Below, piece by piece: positions 31,131 to 42,253 of a stretch of DNA of 64,000 nucleotides. This DNA comes from Deinandra increscens subsp. villosa. Lineage: Eukaryota; Streptophyta; Magnoliopsida; Asterales; Asteraceae. The stretch's first letter is position 1; each line of letters begins with the position of its first letter. The translations under genes and the position numbers were made by a program. The stretch spans positions 62,001 through 126,000 of the forward strand of contig JBCNJP010000029.1 in NCBI GenBank assembly GCA_039602395.1, read 5' to 3'. Under the pieces are notes generated by a model, which had not been told where the DNA came from, did not search any database, and was given only the letters and a program-made list of their open reading frames with translations.

Positions 31131-33958
31131 TGTCACACCCCCAATTTCCACTAACGGAGTATAACCGTGTGGGGTGTGATCCAGACCAGGATCCAAGTCT
31201 TTAGTTACAACCAAGCCATAGTTAAAGGGGTAAACAGTCATGTATTACATTAAATAAATCAGAGTTTACATTTCACAAAAATCAGCGGAAACATTAAAAA
31301 TTTACAAGGTTGTTGTTTAGTAAAAGTGATTACTAAAGTATCTGAAATACGACTTTCAAAAGGGTTTTACAAAGAACAAGTACTGCCAACGCCCGTGCCA
31401 TCCATGATCCTCCAAGCCACCTGAAAAGCATTCAACAATCAAGTGTCAGCCAAGGCTGGTGAGTTCACTAAAGCGGTCTACCCGTCACAAGTAGACCTAA
31501 TGTTTATGAATAAAGACAGGTACAACACAATCAATATCATAAGACCTGTAAAATTTTCCATATCGTAGGTAGCTAGCCTAATTTATGCACATTTGAATTG
31601 TTCGCAACCGAAGCTGACAATGTATAGGGATTACCTACGGATTTGCCTTCCCGTGTCCTGAAAGACCACGGAGGGTAGGATAACATTGGTCCCAGTCCGA
31701 CCTCCAGTCGGGTTGGTGCATCACGTGCTCCGCTGGGCGGGGGTGTCAATCCCCAGTAGTACTACTCAACATCACCTAGCTATTCTATATTAGCGGTCCG
31801 AATGTAATGACTTTTGAAGTTTAACAATCAATTCAATGATACATATGATATTTGGTCGGAAAAAGTTTACTTAGTAAGAAATACCTTACCGTTGCGCATT
31901 ATCGTCCCTGAATGGACATAGCAACATATAGTAATGAACTCACCTGAGGGGGCACTGGTACTCAGCACTGGCTTCAACGGGTTGGTCAAAGTCAACCTAT
32001 TTGGGTAAATATGGCCTAATCAAATTAGAAGGTGTCACTAGGACGAAAGATAACACATAAGCACCTAAGCATGTTTCATACGATCATACAAGCCAAATAA
32101 TGCACATACAAGTCTCAATTTGGGAGAAAATCAAGAAATTGCAATTAAAGTCAAAGTTTTGCCAAAAAGTCAAACTCCAAGCATCTAACTAGTGGCATAG
32201 CTAAAATCCACAATACTTGGAATTAAATCCTTAAATTTTGTAGGCATATACTACATATTAATTAGGACATGTTGCAAAAAGAATCAAGTAAAAATGTTAA
32301 GAAATGAGAAAGTTTTGTGTGTTGGAAGTTGGCAAAAATCAACATTATTGTCATTGACACACCATTTGGTGGCATGCCTAATTTGCTCCCTACTTGGAGT
32401 TAGGTTTTGTAATTTTGCAGGCATGAACTACTCAACATTTAGAGAATGTTGCAAAAAGAATTAACTTAAAAAGTTAAGGTATGAGAAAGTTATGCACGTC
32501 TGAAGTTGGCACTTTTGGCATTTAGCAAACAAGTCAAGGTAAAATGAAAACTTGCATAACTTATTCAAAATTTGGAATTTAAACATTAAATTCTCCAGAT
32601 CTTACTTTCAACATATAAACATCAAGTCCAAATAGCAACCACACCATTAAAACAAGATCTACATGCCCAACCAATTTGCAAAGTCCACTTTTCACAGAAA
32701 ATGACAGCTTTGCACACCTAACTTGCAGCAGCTATTTGGATAACCAAACGGAGGTTTCAGAAAGTGTGCGAGTAGCCGACTCGAAGCTAAGACATAATAC
32801 TTTACTAGGGAAAAAGAATCAACTGATTCCGAGCAAAATTGAGCAAGTTGTGACCTCTGCAAAATGGCCTAAAAATCTGGCCGAATCTGTCCAAAATTGG
32901 TAATTTGTAAAAGTTTCGTTTTTCTAATTTTTAGCAACAATTTGGTCATCCAACTTCTACTAACATCAATATAAACACTTTAACATGGATTTTCAGTTCT
33001 CAACATGTTCATATCCAAAACATAGCAAAATCTCAACATAAAGACTAGTATACAAGCACATATGCCCAAACTTCATGTCCAAACACCCAATATACATACA
33101 AGAACATTCATAGCAGATTTGAACACAATTTCCAGCCCTTAAACCCAACTTCAAGTCAGCCCCAAATCAGCCTTTAACATACCTTAACTTAAAACATGAT
33201 TTATGAGCATAGAAGCTCACCATTTAGCATTCAAACACAAAAGAACACACATACAACCATGAATTTCGGATTCAAGATTTTAGGGCTTACAAGTTAGAGA
33301 GAGAAATCGCAGGTGGGAGGAGAGGAGAAGAAGAAGGAGCTTCCTTTGGTGTTCTTGAAGCTTGTAGGAGCTTAGGATCTTCGAATTTTACCTCTTTATG
33401 CTTGATTTCTCCAAAAATCGCGATTGTGTGTGTGTGTGTGTGTTGAGTCGTGAAGAAGAGAGGGAGAGGGGAGCTGAGATCGTGAATGGGGGTGGGGGAT
33501 GGGTTTTGTGCAGATTTTGATTAAGTATAAATTACCATTTAAGCCTTTCAACTTTCATTTTTAAGCATAAGGGTATAAAACTCATTTTAAGTGGGTTTTT
33601 AACTAAAAGTTGTAAAGTAAAAATTTTAAAAACATCACCAATTGTTTTAAACTCATTTAACATGCAAGACTTAGTCGGGACAAGTATAAATATCATTTAC
33701 ACATGAAAATTCAAATTTACACACAAAGCCCGGCTTTGCATAAAAAATGCAATTTTTCACAACTAACACATAAGATCGCGAAATGAGTTCACGAAACAAG
33801 TTACTAAAATTAATTAGCAAGTAAACATGAATAAACATGTAATCATTTAAATAACGGGTCTCGGGTTCGTTAACGGAACTAACAGAACTAACGGAAAAAG
33901 TTAACGGAGTTAACGGAAAAAGTTAGCGGAGTTAACTTGGAAGGTTGCAATTGTCACA
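31131..33958 (-). mobile_element. solo LTR, 2.8 kb, minus orientation, with 5-bp target duplication
   Basis: The segment starts TGTCACACCCCC and ends TTGCAATTGTCACA; read on the minus strand it is TGTGACA...GGGGTGTGACA. Exact GTGGA direct repeats flank it (31126-31130 and 33959-33963). The same terminal words bound the gypsy-type LTR at 35322-51968. No primer site or PPT touches either edge, so it is a solo LTR left by recombination between two LTRs. It holds a (GT)n tract (33426-33444) and a CACGTG E/G-box core near 31721. No coding region is supported. Confidence 0.88.
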
Positions 33959-33963
33959 GTGGA

Positions 33964-34574
33964 GGTCTTAGTAACAATGACTCAAACGATTTAGCGGTTT
34001 CGTTTTTGCTTAAAGGGGATTGAGAAGCTTTCCTGGTGGGCGACTGCTGGCAATCCTCATCATCTTCGACCCTGCTCTCGCTCCTACTTTCTCAGGTATG
34101 TTCGTCTTCTCTCCCGGTGGAGCCCCTGTTTTGATCGTATTTGCAGATCTATTTTTTTTAACTTATTTCCGATCGTCTTCCTGCTAATCTCTCTGGATTG
34201 TGATTTGAAGTTGTGTCTTTTGGTCATTTATTTAGCTCTTCTACATGATCTGATATAGCCCACGCATAATGAATTCACCTAATTTGTTCATCTCAAGTAT
34301 TTGTTAGCACCAAGTGAGTGATTTTTGCTGTTAAAGTCAAAATGTATAATAACAAATGCACACTCAGCAGATTCACAATATTGTAAATCAAATTTTGTTG
34401 CTTTATATGATAGGGATATTTTGGGAATTTATGTTATGGATTATTTGGAATCAATCGGTTTAAGTCTGAGGTCTCAATGTTTTATTATCTTCTAAAAAGT
34501 GTAGTGTGTGTAAAAAACCTACAAATGCAATTTGGAGATCAATTAGTACAATAGGAAAAAAAACCAACCCATTT
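33964..34574. other. unassigned sequence right of the solo LTR
   Basis: Continues the segment interrupted by the solo LTR. Bases 34010-34130 are CT- and GC-richer and contain CAGGTATG, a possible 5' splice site, but no exon can be assigned. Confidence 0.45.
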
Positions 34575-34840
34575 TCCACCGACATTACATTTTATTCACG
34601 TCGGCGAAAGCAATGAAGGTCAATCCTTCCGGCGGTACATTTTCTTCCCGCCGGACTCGAAGAGAAAAGTAAATGGTTCCGGCGGTACATTTTCTTCCCG
34701 CCGGACTCGAAGAGAAAAGTAAATGGTTCCGGCGGTACATTTTCTTTCCGCCGGACTCAAAAGTGGGTTGTGAACAAAAAAAATGGCACAAAATTTAAAT
34801 TGCTAATGACTTACACGGTGTAGGAAATGGCGTGTAGGGG
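34575..34840 (+). repeat. palindromic repeat block, copy 2, with 62-bp tandem units
   Basis: A hairpin CCGACATTACATTTTATTCAC / GTCGG is followed by three units of TTCCGGCGGTACATTTTCTT plus CCCGCCGGA, at a spacing of 54 to 55 bases (the first two near identical). Then come CTTACACGGTGTAGGAAATG and a G run. The order equals that of copy 1, which has one unit. Confidence 0.85.
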
Positions 34841-35321
34841 GGGGGTGAACAAATGAGGCCTCCATGCCTTTATATATGATCACAAAAATGTCATGAATTA
34901 ATTAAAATGAGGTTGCAAGAACTTGAAAGGGTCATGATTATTGCATTGTTTATTACCTATTAGTGCCTAGAAATCCAAAAGGCTATTGTTATTAACCTAT
35001 TTATTATGATTATTACGATGCTTTATTATAGAGTTATTATTGAAGAAGTTGCAAGAATTTGAAGGGTTAGCGGTGTGTTAATGATTATTTATGTAATTCA
35101 TTTACGGATTTAGCTTATTATTAATATGGTTTATTATTTGTATTTATGACACCATGCTTAACCATGCAATACATTATGTTTTTTTTGTTGTACATGGCAT
35201 TTATGATTTCCCATTTATGAAGGTGCAAAATAGTGCCATTGCTTAACTTTTATATATATATAGATTTATGGATTTTTATACATTTTAATGATAAATAGTT
35301 GCTAGATCTTTGTATATCTTA
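34841..35321. other. AT-rich intergenic DNA
   Basis: Nothing recognisable as a gene. The duplicated words AAGTTGCAAGAA and TTGAAGGG point to small local repeats. Confidence 0.5.
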
Positions 35322-37087
35322 TGTGACAACCCGTATTTTCCAGGTATATTTTAATATATTAATTATGTGCAATTAACTGAAATTCTATGTGCATTAGGCT
35401 AATTTGTTTAAATTAGATGCCTTTACGTGCGAACGTAGACAATCTAGGTCCGACAACACTCACCCGTAATGGAAATCAACCAAAGTTCCGCCACTGTTCG
35501 AAATGGAACTTCAATAACAAGAAATTCATAAATTTGATTTTTGTATAATTTAAATATAAAATGAACATTTTATGTTTTCGAAGTATTACGTAATGACAAA
35601 CGTATTTCAAACACGTCGTTTATTCAAACGACCATTCTAGCCCAACAATACTTTGGTTTTAATTCTAAAACTTATTCAACTATAAATCATTTATGTTTCC
35701 GTCAAACATTTTAATTCCAATTTGAAGTACATCATTTGTGCGCAACAACATAAACACCAAATCATGACAAGTGACAAATTCCGATTATCCGAAAACGACT
35801 ACAATAAACAATATTTTATTGTTACGATTGCTCGTTTCACGTCGAAAATCCAATTTTCATTCCGGACATCGCTTTTGCACAACAAAGTTTCATTGGACTC
35901 GTAGGACCAAACCGGACTCAACCCGACCCGACTCGAGACCCGGTTCGGCCCAGAAAGCCCAATGGGCCTACGGCCCAATTTCTTTTTCTTTTCCTTCTTT
36001 TTCCTCGGCCCAAACCCTTCGGCCCATCTTTTTCTTTCCGGCCCGTTAGCCCACAGGCCGTCAGCCCATCTCTTTCCCTTTCGAATTGGGCCGAAGCCCA
36101 ACTCTCTTCTTTTTTTTCTTTTCGGGCCGAACCCGAGGCCCACTTTTCTTCTTTTTCTTCCCGAGTTCGAGCCCTCCCTCTCTCTTTTTCTTTTTCTTTT
36201 TCCGGTCCTATTCCACCCTCCTCTCCCCATTCGGTTTCAATCACCAACTTAACCAAGTCCCTAGACAACTTCCACACTTGTCCCTAATAGTACAAGCAAC
36301 TTGGTTAACCTTTGGTTAATGGGTTTAACCACTTACACAAGGAGCATGCTTGTCTCCCTTAGCCAACATCTCCATCTTTTGTCCCTCTTGTCCCATCCCT
36401 CTTAGCCGGCCTATGCACCTCCTCACCACACCCCTACATTTCAATTCCCAAGCATGCAAGTACAAGGAGAGCACACACTTGGTCCAAGACACCTCAACCT
36501 TCTCCTTTCTCCTTCTTGTTTTCGGCTACAAACCAACCGAACCACCCCCTCTTTTCGGTTCTCATGTAACCGAGACCTCACACCACCACCTAACCATCTT
36601 CTTTTAAACACTTAACCCCCTCATTTCATTCCTCACATTTTCAAGAAGCAAAACACACACTTTCTCTCAATCTCTCTCTTTGCTCTCGGCCTAACAACAA
36701 ACCGCCACCACCACCACTTTTCACCATCAACCACCTTTCATTCTAGCTTCTAATCACCTTCTTTGAACAAGATCAAGGTTGGGTTTGGAGCTAAACTTGG
36801 AAGCTAGTTCAACAACCCAATAACGTCATTACCGATCCGGAAAGCTTTAAGTGAGGAAACTTACTTTTTTTGCTTATTTTTCTATAAATCCTTCAAATCT
36901 TTATGTCACATGTCATGTTCATGATTTAGTCTTGATTTTGTTGTTGTATGACATGCTAGCAAACATGTATGTTAGTGTGGTTATGTGCTTGTGATGGAAA
37001 CTAGTTATGTTAAAAAGATTTCTTGACAAAATATATATATAACTTGTATTTTGTTAAAAAGAATCACTTTAAATGACCAAGGTTGGA
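35322..37087 (+). repeat. gypsy-type LTR, left part (split by a copia insertion)
   Basis: The LTR starts TGTGACAACCCGTATTTTCC and continues at 49754-51968. TTGGA on both sides of the inserted element shows that the two parts were contiguous, giving an LTR of about 3,975 bp. Bases 35880-36250 are rich in GGCCCA words and pyrimidine runs. Bases 36400-36850 look like a plant 5' leader. Open frames on either strand here are by-products of low complexity. Confidence 0.82.
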
Positions 37088-37463
37088 TGTAGGTCCGAGA
37101 TCAACCAAACAACACGATATCTAAACTAATACGAGTGCGGAAACCTCGTACAAGCTTGATTCAAGAACAATAGTAGAAGAATAGACTAAATCTTGTGTAA
37201 AGATGAAGTCTTGAATGAGAAATGCTACTAAAGGAAGCTGATCGTAAACTAGCAAAGAACAAGAAATCGTAAACTGCCTTGATTCTATTAGAAAAGCTTA
37301 GTTACATGGAAAGACAAAATGGGTTTATATACTACCCAAGACAAACCCTAATATAATCGTAATCAAGAAACCGGCCCACATGGCCCATTAATAAACAAGC
37401 CCAAAACTAAATTAAATAAGCCCAATTACAAATGTTCATGCCTTAAATAAACCTAGCCCAACA
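37088..37463 (-). repeat. 3' LTR of the young copia element
   Basis: 376 bp, TGTAGGTCCG...TAGCCCAACA on the plus strand. A TATA box for minus-strand transcription (TATATAAACCC) lies at 37322-37332. It contains three GTTTACGAT-type words. Confidence 0.97.
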
Positions 37464-37476
37464 ATCTTCCCCTAGG
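37464..37476 (-). other. polypurine tract
   Basis: On the minus strand CCTAGGGGAAGAT directly precedes the LTR start TGTTGGGC. Confidence 0.85.
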
Positions 37477-37499
37477 CATGAAACATTTGAGCTTCTCTT

Positions 37500-40129
37500 C
37501 TATGGCAGCAGGAGGTCAAATCTGAAAGTGTTCTGAACGTTGTTTGACCACCACTTGTTTGCTACAATCCGCTCTGCAGTCCCATGAAAAATTCCCACCC
37601 TCACAGCATTCTCCATATCATTTTCATCACCAAGTATAGGCTGTGAGGCGAGTAGCTTTATGTCTCTTTCTCCAAAACGCAGCAGATCAACTGGATCATA
37701 GAAGCGAAACTGCCGGAGACCTTTGCATAGAACCACCACCTCGTGAGTTGTTGGATCATAGCACCAGCAGTCAAAGTTTTTGACCAAAGTACCATCTTCG
37801 ATTTCATCCAACATATTGATCACTCGTGTACGCTTGGTAGGTGGTCTTCTAGCTTCACCAATAGGATCCCCAGTCACAGGGTCAGCACCTGTCTCAACCC
37901 ATCTCACCTGCTTCAGGTCAAAGTCAGCAAAATTGTTCTCCAGATGGCTTAAAAGGTTGTTTCTGATAAGCTCCCCATCTGTGCTGTTCCACCTGTTGAT
38001 GAAGGGAGCTCGGAGCAAACTCCTGATCTCAGGCTCAGTCCATGAGTGGAATTGAGCACGTGTTCTGTAATACTCAACTGGACTGAAGCCGTCACGGATC
38101 ACAGCAAACAGTTTCTTCTCCGTATCATAGTGCCAGCACAGGATGGCTTCACGACTCCCCCTTTTGTCAATGGAGCTTTCACCAACATCGAGGGCGTATT
38201 TTGTGGGGGCTGGTCCTTGGTAGAATTCACGGAACCAGTTGTCGTGTCCTTCAGGGGCCTTGGAGATGACTCTGCCACTTCGGGCGTAATCTGGCATCAC
38301 TATGTTTTCATCACCATCATCTGCCTCCACAGCTTCTCCAGCTTGAGATGAACTCTGACCTGAGGTACCTGTGTTGCCAGGCCCTGTACCACCTGTCAGC
38401 TCAATAACCTTCTTTCTCAGCCCCTTAATCATATTGTAGAGAAATTCCATCCTTTCTTTGTCAGCTATCTCATATCCTTTCATATAATCTCTGTTTGCTT
38501 CCTCCTTCTCTCTCAAAATTTTGATTTCATCCTTGAGATTCTTTATCTCATTCTCTCTCATTCTGTTTTGAGAGATCAGGAAATTGATCTGAGGATCAGC
38601 ACTTATCCTCAAATCAATAGGAAGCTCCGCAGCCATCAGTGGTCGGAAACCTGGAGCTGCAAGAGGTTGGCTTGTCGCGGTAGAGAGGCTAATTCTGACC
38701 GGACTAGGAACAACGAACGTGCTATCAATCTCCAGAAATTGCCTATCTTCACGTACAGGGCTTTGCACGTTTAGAATCGGACTATTGTGCTGCACAAAGG
38801 TAGGTTGATCTTGCACTGCTTCTGTCTGAGTAGGCAGAAGGTTGTTCTTGACTGGCTTCTTCATTTGATTCTTCCCGTCCAGTGAGTCCCTCAGAATTTG
38901 GTTCAGTTGGTTCTATAAGCATAATACTGGAGCTCGTCTTGGTGAGCTTGAACCGAACGTTTCTTGGATCAGATTTTCTACGAGGAGATGGCTCACGGAC
39001 AGGGGCAGGTTCCTCAACAAGAACATCATCGACAGTCAAATTTATCTCAGGAGGCGTATCATCACTGCCAGACGACCCAACCATATCGTCTCTTGACCTT
39101 TTGTGGATTAGAGGCTCCAAGTCTCTATAGATATCATCTTCAGCAATGTCTTGTCCAGCAAAAATGTCATCCATTATATTTTCTTCGTCGGATGGAATGA
39201 CATCATCCTCCTGAACATTGACAGCAGTAATTGCTGTTACATCTTGTTCCTCAGCAATGGATGCATTAACAACAGGAACATCTGCCTCAGGCTCGGATTC
39301 ATCCATAACTTGCTCCCGTGCAACTTCTGGAAATGCACCCCTCTTAACCCACTCCAGTCTACCTTCAAAGGACTTTTTACCTGCCCTATCCTGGGTTTGC
39401 AACCCAAACACCCCAATGTCCATCACTTTCACATCCAGCTTCTCAATCCTCTCCTCTATCGTTGGGTACTTCTTCATAACCACCATTTGTACAAACCTCG
39501 GTGTCATTAAAAATTGTTCTCTGGCACTTAGCTCTGCATTTCCTATCCAGTCAATCAGCATCATCTTTGAAAAGTTGAAGTTCCAATCTAAGGCCAAAGC
39601 AACAAAGGCAGTTCCATGAAGTTGATTTAATTGATCGAAGCTTGTTCTCTTTCCGAGGAAAGATTTCTGCATGTAGTGCGCCAGACACCTCCAGTAGTGC
39701 GGCAAAAGCTTCTTGAAGATGGGTGGAAATTTTCCTTCATACCCCATTGATTGTGCCCCTGCCAGAACTACCTCCTTCGGATACTTGATAGGATGCGACG
39801 CATCATCAGTAATGTTAAGTCCTTGTCGTATATCTTCTTCCTCAATAACAATTTGTCTGTTATTGACCGTTGCAGTAATCCTTGTTCTTGTCAGAATTTG
39901 CCCTGGCAGTTCCCCAAAATTCTCTCACCAGCATCTCGTCAATCAGAACATTCGTCCTTAGAGCATAGTTGATCTTGCACGTGTTCATTCCAGCCACCAA
40001 TGAATAGAACAGCTCCATGTGTTTCTCAGGTGGGTCCTCCAGAAAAGCCGGCATACAGTGGTCTGGTTCATATTTTATATCTTGAATTAGCATCTCTTCA
40101 GCCATCTGAGAAAGACAAGGCATATGCAT
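37500..40129 (-). pseudogene. accessory ORF of the young copia element, three frames
   Basis: The reading passes from the frame starting at 40129 (or the better ATG at 40105) to a second frame near 39880 and a third near 38870, ending at 37500: about 870 codons in all. The N-terminal part has VREFWGTA, then YPKEVVL, LLPHYWRCLAHY and TPRFVQMVV. These align in order with QFW, WRFLAH and YPRFLQ of the accessory ORF at 2937-7019. An acidic, Ser-rich region follows, then a coiled coil (38590-38400) and a C-terminal domain rich in Trp and Tyr (38260-37500). No signal peptide or membrane helix is seen. The breaks may be real indels in a young element, or programmed events. Function is unknown. Confidence 0.78.
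40106..40120 (-). promoter_or_regulatory. candidate 3' splice site at the accessory ORF start
   Basis: On the minus strand CCTTGTCTTTCTCAG ends immediately before the ATG at 40105. It is a strong pyrimidine-AG acceptor. A possible donor, ACAAAG|GTAGTT, lies at 40733/40732. Confidence 0.55.
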
Positions 40130-40369
40130 CAGCTTCGATCATTAAAGAGCACTTATAATTATTAACCCTTGACATTGTTCAACTGACGATCACAATTTAC
40201 TTTTGAACAACACAAAAATTTCAACTTGAACATTTTAGGGAAAATAATTGAATTAAGCACAAGCTCACAAACACTGACAAGTTTTATCTCAAAAAAAACG
40301 CACCAACTTTAATGAGATTCTCAAAATTGTTAAGAGTTTAACAGATTTAATTTTCAATTTTTATGAGTG

Positions 40370-41060
40370 ATTACGACTTCATAACAACAAGTTTACGACA
40401 TATAACATGGGTTTACGATCCTTTAATCGGGTTTACGATCGCTCAATCTTTGGCCCAATCGGAAACAAGAATCCCCAATCGTAAACGTTTAAAAATGATC
40501 CAGGCCCGATCGTAAACACCCACAACAGATTTGTCGTTATCTCCGGATCGTAAACACTCAATCGGACACAGTGATCGTAATCTCCGATCGTAATCGCCGA
40601 TCGGAAACATCGAAACGTCGTCTTCTTCATCGCAACTGTCGTAATCGTCAGAAACCTCCATTGATGAAACCTGCAACCACTCGTAAACTCGTTAAAACAC
40701 CACAAAAATCACCAATAGCCAGTTTCAACTACCTTTGTAAGTTGTAACCACGAAACCGACTTGTGATACGCGCAAAATCGACTCGAGATGACCCAAAACA
40801 GAGAATAATCGCGTACTTAGGGTCTCAAATCGCAAACACTGTGAGAGTACATCATGCCAAACACTCGAGAAAACAGTTGGTTAAATGAGGGATTCTTGGT
40901 CGGAAAACGATTGTGAAGATGATGGTGGGATCGGATTTCACAGCGGTGGTCGGAGATGACGGACATCTTCCGGCGAGGGGAGCGGCTGAGGCTAGGGTTT
41001 GCGCGGATGTGTCGTAAACAAAGAGAAGAGAGAAATGAGTGATCGTAAACTGGTTTTAGG
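40370..41060 (-). repeat. GTTTACGAT word array in the pol-to-accessory spacer
   Basis: About fifteen to twenty occurrences of GTTTACGAT, TCGTAAAC or ATCGTAATC appear in both orientations. The same words are dense in the leader (48860-49270) and occur in the LTRs. Confidence 0.85.
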
Positions 41061-41069
41061 GTTTTTATA
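41030..41069 (-). promoter_or_regulatory. candidate internal promoter for the accessory ORF
   Basis: On the minus strand TATAAAAA (41069-41062) is followed about 28 bases later by the CT-rich CATTTCTCTCTTCTC (near 41037-41023), a typical plant TATA and start-site arrangement. It lies about 930 bases before the accessory ATG. Confidence 0.5.
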
Positions 41070-42253
41070 CCCCTTTTCAAAAACTTTCAATTTGACCCCC
41101 TTGAGTTTCAAACAAGTTTTAAAACACCTCCCAAACCTTTAATTCTCTTTAAAAATGTTAACTTTGAGATAAAACTGAGAATTTTACGAAGCTTCCCCTC
41201 AAACCTTGCCCCGAGTATCTGATCTTGATCAAAAATATAAAACTTTACATAATTAAAAGACTTAAATTTGATAAAACAAAAAATAAAACACAAACTTAAG
41301 ATAATCTATAAGCTAGATAAAACAAACTTACCTTGAGTTTGATATTTTTCATGGATCAAACCAGACAGATCATTAACCGAAGAACCCTTTTCAGCTTTCC
41401 GTTACTTGACGCTCTAAACGATTGCTCAAAATTTTATATCATGTAAACTCACATCCAGTTAAAACATTTTAAGTGCTTAAAAATATGGTACATTGTTACC
41501 GTTATGTTTATCAGTCCCCACACCCAATTGTTCATAGCAAAACCTACCCAACCTCAGAGTTTATTGAGGATTCACAAACCCCCAACTTGAGGAACCATGC
41601 AATGCCACATTGACTACCACTTATTTTATAATTATCCGTTGATGATCAGGTCGGCCGCATAAGCACGCAGAGAAGACCAACAAAATAATTGACTTTATTT
41701 TCAACACTATATTTTTTTGATTTTCTTTTTGACTTTTCATTTGAATTTTCATTTTTCTTTTTCTTTTGACTCTTTCTGTGGTGTTGTCATGTTAGCATAA
41801 ACATGGTGTGTGAGAGAGTGAATACTAGGTAATACCACTCTCAACCCGTTTTTGCTGGGACTCAGTCTTTTAAACTATGTAAACTAGGATGGAAAGCTAA
41901 ACACGTATAGAGTTTAAGATTATTGCACTTACATGGATGATCATAGTTTTTGATTTATCTTACCGAACATCATCTTTGAGACGTCTTTCACTTCTGCCTT
42001 ACGCGTGTCAGTCTCCGATCGTCATGGAAATTTATATCACTTCCTACCGACTCAAGGCAAAACAAAAGACATCATAAAAACCTCAAACAGATATTTTTGT
42101 ATTTTCTGAGACAATTATATTTCTTCCCCTGTTTTTATGAGGCTTTTGAAAAACAAACACTATTTTTGGAAATTTCCTGATTTTTTTTTTTATATTTTTA
42201 TTTTTTATTTTTTAATTTTCTTAAAAAATATTTACAAACACAAATTGATCAGA

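Larger units (their letters stand above)
40130..42253 (-). other. spacer between pol and accessory ORF
   Basis: No protein is supported in these 2.1 kb. Bases 40370-41060 carry an array of GTTTACGAT/ATCGTAATC words. Bases 41062-41069 hold a TATA box for minus-strand transcription. Bases 41700-41770 and 42170-42235 are T-rich on the plus strand. Confidence 0.7.

Noticed and set aside
34628..34757. CRISPR-like regular repeats
   Set aside because: Only three units, spacers nearly identical to each other, plant nuclear context. A palindromic tandem repeat explains it.
35799..36277. Minus-strand Arg/Lys/Glu-rich frames in the gypsy-type LTR
   Set aside because: They translate CT-rich and GGCCCA-rich low-complexity sequence inside an LTR.
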